Position numbers and translations under genes: made by a program
Origin: Phytophthora quininea
Lineage: Eukaryota > Oomycota > Peronosporomycetes > Peronosporales > Peronosporaceae
Reading direction: 5' to 3'
NCBI GenBank assembly: GCA_011947345.1
Contig: JAAVTG010000588.1
Location: forward strand, 1-64,000
Length of the DNA stretch: 64,000 nt
Shown: in pieces, positions 10,580-22,502 of the stretch
Position numbering within the stretch: the stretch's first letter is position 1
Layout of the letters: every line of letters starts with the position of its first letter
Notes under the pieces: model-generated
What the model saw: only the letters and a program-made list of their open reading frames with translations
The model's database searches: none
What the model was told of the DNA's origin: nothing

Positions 10580-13500
10580 ACACTAAAAGCATTCAACCAT
10601 AACTCATCTGAGTTTTCCATAACGCCAATGAGGTCTTCTAGAGATCGGAAAGGTTTGAACAACACCAAAGATAATACAGCGTGCTTGCTTCTGATCTCTG
10701 ATGATGACTTGTCGTCAACGTATGGCAACCGAAAGCCTTGTACAATAGGTACGACCTCCTCGTAGCGGCAGGCAAGGCGGTGGCTTCGATGGAGTGGATG
10801 CTGACTTAAGAATCCTAGCTTCGCGCGAGGTGTACATGGCCCCTTTTGGCGATAATAGCGCATTACAAACTCGTACAAATTAATCTCCATCAAGGTATCT
10901 GGCCGATAAATGTAATCATCAAGAAATGACACCGCCCGGAAAGATGCCGTGTTTTCTGAGTTTCTTTCATTGACAACCGAGCAAGTGTACTCGTCTAGCT
11001 CACACAGCTGTCGAACGACATCCCCAAGTGGTAATACTGCAAACTCAGTGCTCGAGTAACAGCATGATTCACGATACAGGTACAGCGCAGCCAGCGGGCC
11101 AGCCACCTCTTGGCGGTTAGTCAGAGCATACACCATCGATGCTACTCGTTTGCGAGATGCTGCTAATCGATCTTGCGCATCCGGGACCGCAGGAATTTCT
11201 TCCATTTCTTTCTTCTTCCGTCTCGAAAGTGCAGATAAGGCAACAGGAACGATGGAGTCCAAGTGATTCTGATACTTCGTTACATATTTGCAGCAGTAGT
11301 AGATTCGGTCAGTTGCCTCACGCCCTCCTAGCAGTACTTGAATATCATGGTTGCACTTAAAAGTTGCCATGATTGTATAATTGAAGCCATTGATGAATTC
11401 GTGCCCTGGTGATCTCTTCATCTCAACGCCTGACGAACCGAATCGTGTGCGATCCACTCTTTGTCTTGGAAACAAGTATCGACACAGGTTTGCACTGCCT
11501 GTTGCTTTAGATCGCTTAAAGCAGCTGTTCGCATGACCCCACCAGTGTTGATTCAGTAATAAAACCAGCACAGAAACCATGTAATCTATCGATTCTTTCG
11601 CCATCCGGGAATCGGATACCAGCGGAGGCAGCATCTCCACTAACCGAGTCAGATAGTCATTCTGGAAGGGATCGTCGTCGCTTTTGCACCACCCCATTCG
11701 CAGATCATTGGCTTGCTCGAGGAAGTAGGCAGCTTCAGCAGGACTCAGTCCACTTTCATTTTTCAGATCATTCTCAGTGCTCAAGCTATCCAGCAATTTT
11801 TCGCGCTCTTCAATGACGTCAAATGCTTCTCGCCCTGTGTTTCGGCACACCATTCATTTTTTGCTTGCTTCACAATTTCGTCTGTTGAGAGTGGGCGTTG
11901 CCATGGAGGCCAGTGCATCGGACGACTTTGAAGTAGAGCGCTACGCAAAGCATGTTGTGAGCTAAATTTGCTTTTGCAGATGCTGCACTGCAAAAGCTCT
12001 GGTTCTTTGATCGTCTGTTTTCGCTTTGCAGAATATATTCCAGCCTGGGGATCTCTGTGCGCCATCTCTGGTATTGAAAGTGCAATCAAGTCAGCAAAGG
12101 AAGCACCGCACGTTGAGCAACAGTGTTTTGCCAAGTCGACAGGAAGTTCATTGCTAACAATACTATCTGTGTATGCTGCAACAGATTCACGAAAGTTGTC
12201 GGCTTCCGCACTTTGCAAAATTTTGTCAACTGCTGCTGAATTCGATGGACACCCCTTCAGCCAGATCAGAAAGTGAATGTGAAGGGATCCTCGGCCTTGC
12301 GTCTCTATCATACCAAAGTATGCCTCCACATTACCAAATAATCCTCGATGTCCCGTCGGCCTGCCAGTCGTAGGGTCAATTCCCAACACAATCCTAATAA
12401 ATGCATCCACGTGCCTCATGAATAACCTCGTAGAAGCGCAATCATTCCCTAGACTGGCCTCTCGAAGCTCTGCCTTGGTTGGCATACGAGCGTCCAGTAT
12501 ATCAAAAAGCGTTCCAACTGATGAAATCCCAGTGTATTGAGCCATAGCAAATGAGTTGTCTGAGTTAGGCGTCAGCGTGACAAACAGCGCTGGTTGGCCG
12601 AAGCGCGCCTGGCATGCAAATGCCTTTCGTCTGCACTGCGATCGCTCAGCATTGCTACCCCAAATTGATCGCGTGGCGATCTCGACAGTCTTCAAGAAGC
12701 CATTTTCAGTCGGATGGCTTGTTGCAGCTCTTGGCAAACACCCTTGGCGCCGTCTTTCGTTCGTGAGCAGAGCATTACCAAGTTGCTCGATGCCAATAGT
12801 CTCATATCCTTCAAATATTCGTGGAAAACGTTTGCACCGGACGGCGTTGTGAATAAACATGTTTCGCACTGAGATTCGATCAAAAGCCACTAGTGTAAAT
12901 AGCTCGTCCTCGGCAAACTGCCGTCCACTTAGTTCGATATAATACTTTAGGCATGCTTTGGCCGATACAGGAATGCGTCGAATCTCACCAGGATGGCCTC
13001 TTCCAAACGGGAATAAGTGAGGGAATAGTCTAGCGAAAAGGTCTCCAGAGATATCATTAGAAATATGATCGGAACGACGTACCAGGAACACTCGTTCCGC
13101 GTCTGGGGACCCTTCTACTTCCACAACAGCAGGGTGGTCCTGTGTGAGTGGAGGAGATGGATTAGCCTCCGTCAGTCCGACGCGACGCTCAATTACACTT
13201 TCTTCGTCATTTTCGCAAATCACCCGCCATGCATCCGAATGACCTCGGATGTTTTGTTGTTCAGTGTCCATAGTATCATCCAGCTCTCCCTCATTATCAT
13301 CTACATGCTCCACAAAGTGGCCTTCAATTGACTCATCCGAACAATCAATATCTACAAAGTCGTCATTCCACATAACATCTTCATACAAAATGTTGTGCGT
13401 TTTGTAAAAGCTCATTACGTCACGTACAACACCATTCCGAATTTGATGCATCTTCCGAACTTTGCGAATCTGTCCTTCTGTGAAATCACCGACCATGACT

Positions 13501-13706
13501 ACTCGATACGACGTGACGTCTGCAAGCGACCGTGGCAACCGAGAAACAGGTGGCCCTGGGGTGCAATCGAACGCTAGGCAGTGGGAACGGATACATCTAT
13601 GGCGCCCACCACGCATCACCCGTGTCGTAGCTGCAGTGGAGCTTAGTTGGGTCATCATCCGCTCAGGAATCGTTAGCCCCTTCAAGTGATCAGGCAAAGT
13701 TCCCAC
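10540..13706 (-). pseudogene. Helitron Rep (HUH endonuclease) domain
   Basis: The 641-codon part (11781-13706) contains the Helitron-like N domain. The metal-binding HUH motif, LHIHFLIWL, lies at about 12260-12295, preceded by GMIETQGRGS. The continuation (10540-11853) has the catalytic two-tyrosine motif IYYCCKYVTK at about 11265-11310. Both catalytic motifs appear intact. A one-base shift near 11840 separates them; another near 10560 leads into the linker before the helicase. The protein would nick single-stranded DNA during rolling-circle transposition. Confidence 0.85.
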
Positions 13707-14272
13707 GAAAAGCCATTAGCAATAGCAAACTTCGGCAGTTTTCGCCGACGGATAAAAGCTTCGCACTCTTTACACACATTCACCCATGAGCATGGGTGGC
13801 CACTGTCATTCAAATAGCACTGGATACCACGAGGTGAAACCAGTACATTTTCCAGGCTGGGAATCAAAGGCGGGGCTTCGTATTGCTCCAAAAGTAGCTG
13901 CGGAATATCACTACCAGCTACCCCCAAAATTTTACGTAATACTTCCATGTATCTCCAGTCGGATCCATCCTTTCGTTCCATGTCTCTGATTAGCACTACG
14001 CGGTCACAAACAGCACACACGGCCTCATCTAAGCCTTCGGCACTCAGAGCACTGCGAAGTAAATCCATGCAATGAATTCTCTCCTCCTCAGTGATCGGCG
14101 CAAAGTACTTGACAGGAATACGGTCAGAGCATTCAGCTGTATAACTTGTTCGTTGCCTTTTACGAGCCCTCGATAACTGCCTCTTAGCAGCGGCTTTCTC
14201 CCTCTGGTGTGCAAGATCCAAGTGTGCAAGCAAGTCGTCTTCATCGTTTTCCTGCGTCGCAGGTGACGCCAT
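13682..14272 (-). pseudogene. Helitron transposase N-terminus (DUF6570-like region)
   Basis: The segment starts MASPATQENDEDD. It has a basic helical patch (RKRQRTSY) and two Cys pairs (CAVCDRV and CKECEAF) that could form a zinc site. It ends PKFAIANGFSW, the start of the typical 'ALANGLW..LP..L.GLT' motif of Helitron proteins. The rest of that motif (GTLPDHLKGLTIPER) continues in another frame at 13706, so one base is missing near 13700. Confidence 0.75.
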
Positions 14273-14332
14273 TACTACACGCCATTCATCATCCCCAACG
14301 TTAGCTTAACAAACGCATCCCCACTGCAGTCA

Positions 14333-14536
14333 AATGCTGCTGCCATACCTGGTTCGGATCGCCGAGGATGCTTGGCCCCTAGCTGGGAGGTGCTCGCTGC
14401 GCCACCTGCATGAAACGACTCACATTAGCCCACTGCTACGCTGCGAATGACACCACCATGCTCCAATGCTGCTGCCGTACCTGGTTCGGATCGCCGAGGA
14501 TGCTTGACCACCTAGCTGGGAGGTGCTCGCGGCGCA
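14333..14536. repeat. Two direct copies of a ~72-bp sequence
   Basis: Copies at 14333-14404 and 14465-14536 are nearly identical. Both start aatgctgctgcc, share ggttcggatcgccgagga and tagctgggaggtgctcgc, and lie 132 bp apart. The region between 14273 and 15010 otherwise has only a weak minus-strand open frame (14436-14783) without recognisable domains. The repeats lie just beyond the 5' side of the Helitron coding region and could belong to its terminal sequence or to an unrelated repeat. Confidence 0.7.
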
Positions 14537-15010
14537 GCGAATCAACGACTGGACGTCGTTGACTACCGTCGGGGTTGTCATTCTTTGTTGAAATTGAAGT
14601 CCTTTTACCTTTTACAAGGGAAAAAGGACACGCCGGGTTCACTGCGTTTACTACTTCCTCCGAGGTCGGCAATTCCGACGTGAAACGTCTTAGGTAACTC
14701 ATCAGTGTGGTGCACACGAAACGGCTGGTCCAAAACCGAAGTACCATCGAACACTTCTCAATGCCCACCCTGGGCATTTCCAACCAATCAAAAAGCGATA
14801 ATTATATTATCAACCAATCAAGTTTGACTTGGTCTGTCAATACCGGTATTTTTCGGAGAGAGTACCGTGGGGACAACTGTACTGCGGCAGATCGAATAAA
14901 GCATAGTTCTTCGAACTACGAATATGGTCTCAAACACGTTTCTATCCGAAAAAAAATACGACTGCTAGTTACCACAAAGCTTCTTCATGATACTAGAACT
15001 TCGGGAACTT

Positions 15011-17111
15011 CTACACACCTCGATACGGAGGGTATCCACCAGGAGGCGGATATTGAGGCTGACCAGGGTATCCCGGCGATTGAGCCGGATAGCCCCTTGA
15101 GGAGGGTAGTTGCCGTGGGGTGGAGGCGCACCACCATAAGCCGGCGGATATCCTTGCTGTCCAGGAGGTGCGTACTGCTGATACGATTGATTCGGAGGTT
15201 GTTGCTGTGGAACAGGATACGCTGGTGTTGGGTATCCAGGCTGCGGGTAGTTTGGCTGGCCTTGCGGGGGTAGGCTGGTTGTTGCGGATAACTTGGCTGC
15301 AGCTGCTGTTGAAACCCTGGCTGCGTCGGCGGGTAACTTGATCCCTGTTGATATCCTGACTGCGGCGGGTAGCCTGGTTGTTGGTGGTGCGATGAATAGC
15401 CAGCTTGCGGTGGATAACTAGGTTGTTGGCCGCCTTGCTGGTGTGTCTGAGAATACCCAGGTTGCTGGGTATTCTGTTGAGCTGCGGATACCCTGGTTGC
15501 TGGGTATTCTGTTGAGGCTGCTGGTATCCTGATTGGTGGGTATTCTGTTGAGGCTGCTGGTATCCTGGTTGCTGGGTATTCTGTTGAGGCTGCGGATACC
15601 CTGGTTGCTGGGTATTCTGGTGAGACTGCGAATACCCTGGTTGGTATCCAGGTTGCTGTGTCGGATATCCCGGCTGGTGCTGGGAGTAGCTCCCTTGCGG
15701 AGAAGGATAACCTGGTTGGTTCTGCGGGGAATACTGTGGAGTTGAATGACCTTGCTGCTGGGGAGCATACCCAGATGGCTGCTGAGGTGTAGGATATCCT
15801 GGAGCTTGAGCTTGTGTTTGTGCGGAAGGTTGACTGGGGTAAGCACCTCCACTTGGTGACTGCGGAGGATATCCACCTGGTTGTGACGTCGCTGCTTGGC
15901 TCGGAGAAGTACCGTACGCGGCTTGTACGGGTGGAGCTTGAGGCGATGGAGTGTAGGCATTCTGTCCTGCCGGTGCCGAGTAACTTGCAGACGGGGGCCT
16001 GAACTTGAGGCTGCATAAGATGTCTGCGTGGACACGTAAGCCGGCGATTCCACTGCTCTGCTATGCTCCGCAGGAGCTGATGCAGCACCATGAGATGCAT
16101 GCGATCCTTTCGTCCGCGGCGGATCTAGCGGCGCATCAAAAATTTCCAGCAACAATTTCTTGTAGTCGCCACTGGTTTCACCGCTGATACGATCCCGAAG
16201 TTCCTCGTGATACAGCTTCTTGTACACCGCCTTCACGTGGGGCAGCACACACTGATACCGCACTAGCACCGTGCTGAGTCCGGTTTCGTCCGTGCCAAAG
16301 CCTTTCATCGTCTTCTCAAACGCCTCTGCGATGGCTGGATATGGATCCAGAATCGATCGAACGATGTAGTTGAGACTCTTCTTGGCGTCCCCACTAAACT
16401 CCTTGTCGACGGCCTTTGCAATGTTGTTGTTGTACTTGGCCACATAGACCGCGTCCATCATCTTCAGATACTCTGGCGGGGCTTTCACGATCAGTCCGAT
16501 GAACACTTCCTCGTTCGTGCCCAGTCTTCCCTGTCCAGCTTTGTACAGCGCAATAGCGTCTTCTTCTGCCTTGGCAGCATTATGCATCGCCGGGTTGTAC
16601 GCCATTTGTGGCGATTGCAGTACAGCCATGACGACCTTGCGAAAGTCCCCGCTGAGCTCCGAGTTTAGAGTCACGGCTAGGTCCTTCCCGACCAGGTCAA
16701 AGTACGTGCGCTTGAGGATGTTCATCTCCTCGTTTGTGCGACCCGATAAAATCTGAACGATAAGGCTCTCGGTGGTACCCATTCCCTTGGTGGCGTCCCT
16801 TAAGATCTGCGCCTCCGTCTCGGGTAGTGGCGTGGAGATCATGCGCAGCAGGCGGCCAAAGTCGCCCGAGGTCTCGCTCTTCATCATATCTTCAGCGGCT
16901 TGTGGTGCAGCTCCTTGTAGCGCAGTGCGATGAGGTTACGCGTCTCGGGGGCTTTGCTACCCAGCACGGTGATCAGCGTCATCTCGTCCGTGCCCAGGCC
17001 CTGGCAGGCGCCGTGGATCTGCTGCACGGCCTCGTCCACATGCTGCGGGAACTGCATGGCCGTGCCGTGGAAGGCATCGTGCGCCGACGCCGGGTACAGC
17101 TCCAGCGTCAT
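15011..17111 (-). CDS. Annexin with long C-terminal GYP/Gln-rich tail
   Basis: Four annexin repeats are readable. Their calcium-site loops are GLGTDE, GMGTTE, RLGTNE and GFGTDE, the type II GxGT signature of Ca2+-dependent phospholipid binding. After the fourth repeat comes a roughly 300-residue tail of GYP, QPGYP and QQNTQQ units ending GGYPPYRGV. Such tails are known at the N-terminus of vertebrate annexins A7 and A11; here it is C-terminal. The frame is broken by one base at about 16888 (between KPLK and MMKSETSG) and again near 15998, 15480, 15260 and 15095, where the repeat register resumes in another frame. Oomycete annexins are abundant membrane and wall-associated proteins. Likely functional if the indels are sequence errors. 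It is transcribed divergently from cyclophilin H. Confidence 0.85.
15467..15650 (-). repeat. 36-bp tandem repeat coding PQQNTQQPGYPQ units
   Basis: About five copies of a 36-nt unit lie inside the annexin tail; each encodes a 12-residue Gln/Pro/Gly/Tyr unit. One copy near 15480 lacks a G relative to the others (ttgagctg against ttgaggctg), shifting the frame. The array could vary in length between strains. Confidence 0.75.
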
Positions 17112-17234
17112 TGCAAGGAGGAAACTCTAGATTTTCTGGGAAGGCGAATGATGAAGTGTTCTCCAGCTGAATTTTGAAGTGTACCTGCAGATGATTTGGT
17201 ATTTCTTACCCAAAAAGAGACCTATTTTGCGGCG

Positions 17235-18086
17235 ATGGATGCGGCGTTGAGCGAGGCGCTGCGGAGGGGCAACCCGGTCGTATTCTTCGACGTCTCCATC
17301 GGAGGTGCGCCCGTGGGTCGTCTGCGCCTGGAGCTGTTCAAGAAGGACTGTCCGCGCACGGTTGAGAACTTCAGGTGCGTTGAGTGGCTGGCAGTCGACG
17401 TGGACTGGGAATGAGTTACTGACTCGTGTGCATGGTGGTGGCGGCAATACTGCAGACAATTTTGCACCGGAGAGTACAGGTACGGTGATAGTTCATTCAC
17501 ATGGATACCTGCAGGATGAAGGTGGCAATGCTGACGATCCATCCTCGCAGGAAATCGGAGCTGCCGGTGGGCTACAAGGGATGCACGTTCCATCGCGTCA
17601 TCAAGGACTTTATGGTGCAGGGCGGAGACTTCCTGAAGGTTAATAGCACTACAACTGCAGCTGCAAATGCATCCAAGCGAGAGGTCGACTGATAACGGAA
17701 TCGTTGCTGAGCAGGGTGATGGCACCGGCCGGATCAGCATCTACGGCGACAAGTTCGACGATGAGAGTTTCACCCACAAGCACACAGAGGCGGGTCTGCT
17801 GTCGATGGTGCGTGGTGCAGTTTAGTACTAGTTCCCTCACTCGTTGGTTGATGCTCACGTGCTATGCGATGGGCGTTCGCAGGCCAACAGCGGTCCTGGC
17901 ACGAACGGCTGCCAGTTCTTCTTAACGTGCGCGCCCTGCGACTGGCTGGACGGCAAGCACGTAGTCTTTGGCAGGGTGCTGGACCCGGCGTCGCTGCTGC
18001 TGCTCCGCAAGATGGAGAGCGTGCCTGTTGGCCCCAATAGCAAGCCCAAGCTCACCATCACGATCACGGAATGCGGCGAGCTGTAG
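17235..18086 (+). CDS. PPIH: Cyclophilin H, spliceosomal peptidyl-prolyl isomerase
   Basis: Five exons (17235-17374, 17456-17479, 17551-17638, 17715-17807, 17883-18086) splice in frame into 182 residues; the second exon is only 24 nt. The product matches cyclophilin H closely: [20 protein letters not shown] across two junctions, [20 protein letters not shown] with the catalytic Arg, [12 protein letters not shown] with the cyclosporin-binding Trp, and the C-terminal ITITECGEL. In other eukaryotes PPIH sits on the U4/U6.U5 tri-snRNP through PRPF4 and aids splicing. No frame break is seen. It is divergent from the annexin gene. Confidence 0.92.
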
Positions 18087-18505
18087 TCTGGCGCTGCGCA
18101 GTGGTTTCTTATGAGGTTTTTCAGGCGTTTGGCGGTCATTTCCAACAGCATTGCCTGTGGCCATGCCACGTATGCAGGCAGCTTCAACTTCGGGGGTAAC
18201 CGCGATCAAGAAAACGGTCGGGTCAAAAAGCGTCGCCTTTCAAAGTCAATTCAATAGTGGATTGGTGCTAATTCTATGGTATTTGCCGTTTTGTATAGAC
18301 GGATACCGCTGGAAAGGCCAGCTAAAAGACCGTTAAATAGGATCTAAAAAGGTCTAAAAAGGAAACGAACGCTTGCATTTGATTGGCGGATAGACAAGAT
18401 CGTGCCGCGCTTCCCCCTTCGCGCCCCCATTGATTCTTTTGGAGGAGCGAAGCCACGCCGTTGCCGCCTCCTGCCGCCGCTCGCCCAGAAAAACACATCA
18501 GAAAC

Positions 18506-21500
18506 ATGAGCAGCAAGCGCGAGTACTACCTACAGAAGGGCCTGCAGATGCAGCACCTCAACGAACAGACCTCCTCGGGCTCCGCCCCGTCAAGAACTCG
18601 CGCGAAGTACGTTGCCCCTCCTGTCTATTGATAGCCTATAGTAGAAGGATGTTCAACTTGCTCACGGACTCTATGGCTGCGCAGGTGGCCAAGTACCGCG
18701 ATCTGTGCCCTCCCGGCACCTCAGACACGCAGATCTCCGTGCTCATCGGACAGTGCAAGGGCGACGCCGACCGCATGGGCAACGCCATCAACGAGCTGTG
18801 GGAAGACCACCGCGGCAACGGCCAGGACGACGCCTGGGCCACTGTGGAAAAGAAGAGCAGCAAGAAGAAGCAAGTGCGTACACACACTGCGATTGTGACT
18901 GCAGTTGGGATCTAATTAGCCTCATTTTCTTATTCCGGTGATACAGGAGCACTCACTCGTCGCAGCGCACTTACTCGTCACAGAAGACACAGCACCAGGA
19001 AGACATTGAGGCTCCGCAGGATGGTGACAGCTCCCAGTTCCCTCGATCGGCCGAGCGGTACTCGTCTCGTGGCCGCGGAAGTATGAGAGGCCGAGGAATG
19101 ACCTCAACCCGCGGGGGCCGGGGCGGCCGCGGTGGTCGTGGCCGTGGCGCCTCCACTGCAGTGAACTCTGGAGCGCGCACGAACCGGAATGGCGCGTCAG
19201 GTGAGAACGACGAGGAGAGCCCGGAGAACGACAGCAACTCCACGGACGGGTCCAGCCCCGCGTCCGAGGCACGTGTTCAGCAGTCATCCCGACCGGGCAA
19301 GGACACTGCCAGTTCCAAGAGAGACCGTGGAGCAAAGAACGTGAAAACCACGGCCCCGGCGGTCGAGACGCCCCAGTAGTTTACCCCGTTTTGACCGGCG
19401 CTTGGGTTAAGAAGCCGAACCTCGTCGGTGTTATCTCAAAGCCGAAGCCTGTGGAGCCCGTGCCTACACCTGCGCCTGCATCGGCGCCTACATCTGAGCC
19501 AGCGGAAAAGCCTACTCCTACTGATGATGCCGAGGCTGTTGAAAAGACCACCACCACCACCACGACAGAGACGCCGAAGCCTGCTAGTCCTAAGAAGAAG
19601 GTGCACCAGGAGAAGAAGAGCAAAAATCACAAAAGCAAACGGTAAGTGTGCCCGTTGCAGAGGTCGTTGAGGCGGTTAAAACGACAGAAACAACGAAGAC
19701 AGTCGAGAAGGTGGCGAGTCCCAAAGCTTCCCCAAAGAAGGCATCGCCGAAGAAGACCGTAGAGAAGAAGACCACGACAACAGTAGAGACGGCAGTGGAA
19801 ACGACCGCTTCGAATGTCGCTGCTGGGTGGGGAGCTCTGGATGTGTCTACGCCTGCGATGGACGAGTGGTCATCTACCTCTGCTACGACGACCGAGCCAA
19901 AGAAGGCGTCGACCCCGAATGCTTGGGCTCGTGGTAGCCCAGTGGTTAACTCTCCCAAGACTAAGGAGCCGACTCCGGCACCAAAGTCACCTGTTGCTGA
20001 CGCGAAGCTGATGGTTGTGCCTGGATCTCCGAAGGATATTGATGTCCCTCGCCCGAGCGGATCAGCATCGACGAGTCCTCGCCCGTACCTGAAGATGGGC
20101 AAATGGGACACTGGAGCAACGCTGTCGCTGCAGTTTGGCAGCTTTTCTCTCAACGGCGTGGACCAGCCGGAAGCCACGTCGCCTCGCGGATGGGCTTCGA
20201 CCACTACCACAACCACGACGACCAGCTCGAACAACGGCAGCAAGACCGTTACCAAGTCCAAGACGACCCAGAGTGCATGGGGCAGCACCGCCAAGCCTGC
20301 GTCCCCCAAGAAGACGGCACTTTCGCCTGACCGTACACAGCAACCCGTGCCCGCACCTGCAGCAGCTACCACCACCAAGGCTACTACATCTGCCCCACCT
20401 GGACTGGCGGTGGATTCAGGTCGTGTGACTCCTACCACGCAATCTCCACGTTATGCGCCCTCGGCACCGTCTCCTGCGTCCCTGCCCAAGCCGGATGAAG
20501 TTAAGCGTGGCACGCCGACGCGTGGCCAAGGTGCTGCGTTCCAAGCGCAAGCTGCAACGACTGCTCAGGCTAACAAGATGAACATTGGCTACGGTACGGG
20601 TCTGTACCAGGCATCGTACGGCCAGTATTCTATGGATCTTGGCCGTCCTGCTGCCAGCTCGACGCCAACGCAACAGATCCCCGCCGGTGCAGGAACTCCG
20701 AAGGGTGCTCGCGGTGCTGCGGCCCAGGTTGCTGCTCAGTCGCCTTCCCGTACGCAGCAGCCCGTTGCTCAGATGCAGCAGATCCCTATTCAGCAGCAGG
20801 CTCAGCAGCAGCAACAAGCCCAGCAGCAAGCTCAGCAGAAGCAGGTTCAGCAAGCCCAACAGCAACAGCAAACCCAGCAAGTTCAGTCGAACCAAGGTCA
20901 ACAGCAAACCAGCGCGCAGATGCAGCAGGCCCAGGCCGGCATGCAGCCGGGCTACCACTACGCTCCCCTCCTCCGCCAGGAATGACCATGTACAACCCAT
21001 ACAACTATCCCTACTACCAGGGCTACGGCTACTACCCCCAGAACCCTCAGGTACGACCTTCAGATTCCCAAATGTGTTTTCTCTCGTCCCTCACGACTCT
21101 AACTATTCGTTTGTTCAGCAGTTTGCTCAGTACAGCCCACGCACGCAGTACCCTCCGCGTGGCAACATGCCGTACGGAGTTGAAGGCCCCGTGCCGGGCT
21201 TCTCGAACCCGCCGAACATGCCTGTTGGATACCAGGACCAACACATGATGGCCCAGCAGCACGAGTACGCTGGGGGTGTTCCGCAAGGCTTTGGCGAGAT
21301 TAACGGCGCCTACATGCAGCAGGCGCCGATGCAACAGGGTGGCCACCACGGCCACCAGCAAAACGGCCCGCAGAGCCACGGGAAGGGTGCGTCTGCCGCC
21401 GGTGCAGGCTCGTCCCAGCAGTCGCACGGCCAGCGCCCCAACCCGGGCATGCAGGGGTACCAAAACGCTGCCGGCGGCCGGGACCACGCTTCGCCGCCGG

Positions 21501-21741
21501 TGCCTAACGTGTCCGGGGCCATGACGGGGTCGTACGGCCAGCACTACGGCTGGGCGGGGTCTTACGGCAGCCAGCCTGTTGGCAACTGGGGCCACATGAT
21601 GCCGCAGGGCTACCAGCAGTCGCCGTCGCAGCAGCAGCAAGTTCCGCAGCAGCAACAGCAGCAGCACCGAACGCGCACCAGCAGGGCTACCGCCAGTACG
21701 GCAGCGGCGGCGCACAGGAGGAAACGCCTCCAGCGACGTGA
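18506..21741 (+). CDS. UBA/CUE-like, RGG- and Gln-rich protein (GIP1/UBAP2L/Def1 type)
   Basis: The N-terminus has a three-helix ubiquitin-binding-like module (VKNSREVAKYRDLCPPG, ISVLIGQCKGDADRMGNAI). It is followed by KKSSKKK, an RGG box (GRGSMRGRGMTSTRGG) and about 700 residues of low-complexity Ser/Thr/Pro, poly-Gln and Tyr-rich sequence ending QEETPPAT. This plan is that of GIP1 of plants, UBAP2L/Lingerer of animals and Def1 of yeast, which act in RNA granules, translation or RNA polymerase II turnover. Introns start at 18607, 18874 and 21051. One-base breaks occur near 18570, 19372 (C run), 19624 (A run), 20968 (CCCCTCCTCC) and 21668. Exact family placement is uncertain. Confidence 0.7.
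20740..20925 (+). repeat. CAG/CAA-rich poly-glutamine stretch
   Basis: Interrupted CAG/CAA runs encode a Gln-rich segment with periodic Ala, Val and Ser inside the UBA/RGG protein. The opposite strand gives long Leu-rich open frames that are artefacts of this composition. Confidence 0.8.
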
Positions 21742-22502
21742 ACAGCGCGCCCTCGTGGAGTTCGTAAGGACAAAGAGTTCGTGCGGCTCACCAGTAGTTC
21801 CGCGCCGCGGCCCAACGACTGCAGACGGGGAAGAACCGCAGCGGTCGACGCAAATCTAGCTAGTATAACGTGCAGGAAACGGATGGGGTCTCTCGCTGGC
21901 GTCGCGAGGGAGGACGAGAGGTAGCTGTATCACTAGGGAAAAACGACGCGTTCCATCCAAACCTCGCCGTGTAAAGCGTCTTGAACTAATGCAGGAAGAA
22001 CGTAAGCTGTAGTGAGAACAGAGAATACCAACGGCATTGTGCATGGGGGCCAGCTGCCAGAACACATTTTTGGCGGTAGACGTTACGCTGCCCGCGGGCG
22101 AGGCGCATCTCCGATCGGCCAACGTGAAGTCTCAAAGACCGCGCGCACTTGTCGACGACGAGCGAGCAAGCGAGCACGACCGAGTACCTCTCGTCGGCTT
22201 GTTGTGTTCGCCACGGATACCTTGCCACGTGCGGTTACCGGGCGGCCGCTGCCGCGCTGGGACACGCTTTATCCTTGGATCCAGTACCGAATTTTTGGCT
22301 CGGCGGCGTTTCAAGATCGGGGCTTCTCGCGGGGTATTGGCTCAAATCCCTCGTCTGATATCGCCGCGCTTGAAGCAACGGCCCCAACGCCGCTGCTGCA
22401 TTCGCCCAAGAGATCCATCCCATTGAAACCCGAGGAAACGGACGCCTGCATCCCCCCCTGACTCCGTCGCTTCCTCACTCAGACAAAACCCCAAACAGAG
22501 CC
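21742..22502. other. Intergenic, upstream of the myosin gene
   Basis: Several short open frames exist on both strands without domain features. The myosin promoter should be here; I saw no strong Inr-FPR match. Confidence 0.4.

Larger units (their letters stand above)
8371..14272 (-). mobile_element. Broken autonomous Helitron (Rep-helicase)
   Basis: Reading right to left, the element encodes a DUF6570-like region, a Helitron-like HUH Rep nuclease and a Pif1-type SF1 helicase, the order of Helitron transposases that move by rolling-circle replication. The frame changes at about 13690, 11840, 10560, 10080 and 9487, plus further breaks between 9600 and 9800. Neighbouring coding segments overlap or abut at each break, as expected for single-base indels in one long ancestral frame. 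Ends (5' TC, 3' hairpin-CTRR) were not located. As read, the element cannot make a full-length protein. It may be a decayed copy or an intact copy with sequencing errors. Confidence 0.85.

Noticed and set aside
19590..21715. Long minus-strand Val/Leu/Arg-rich frames opposite the UBA/RGG protein
   Set aside because: They mirror the Thr/Gln/Pro-rich coding repeats (poly-CAG gives poly-Leu) and have no independent features.
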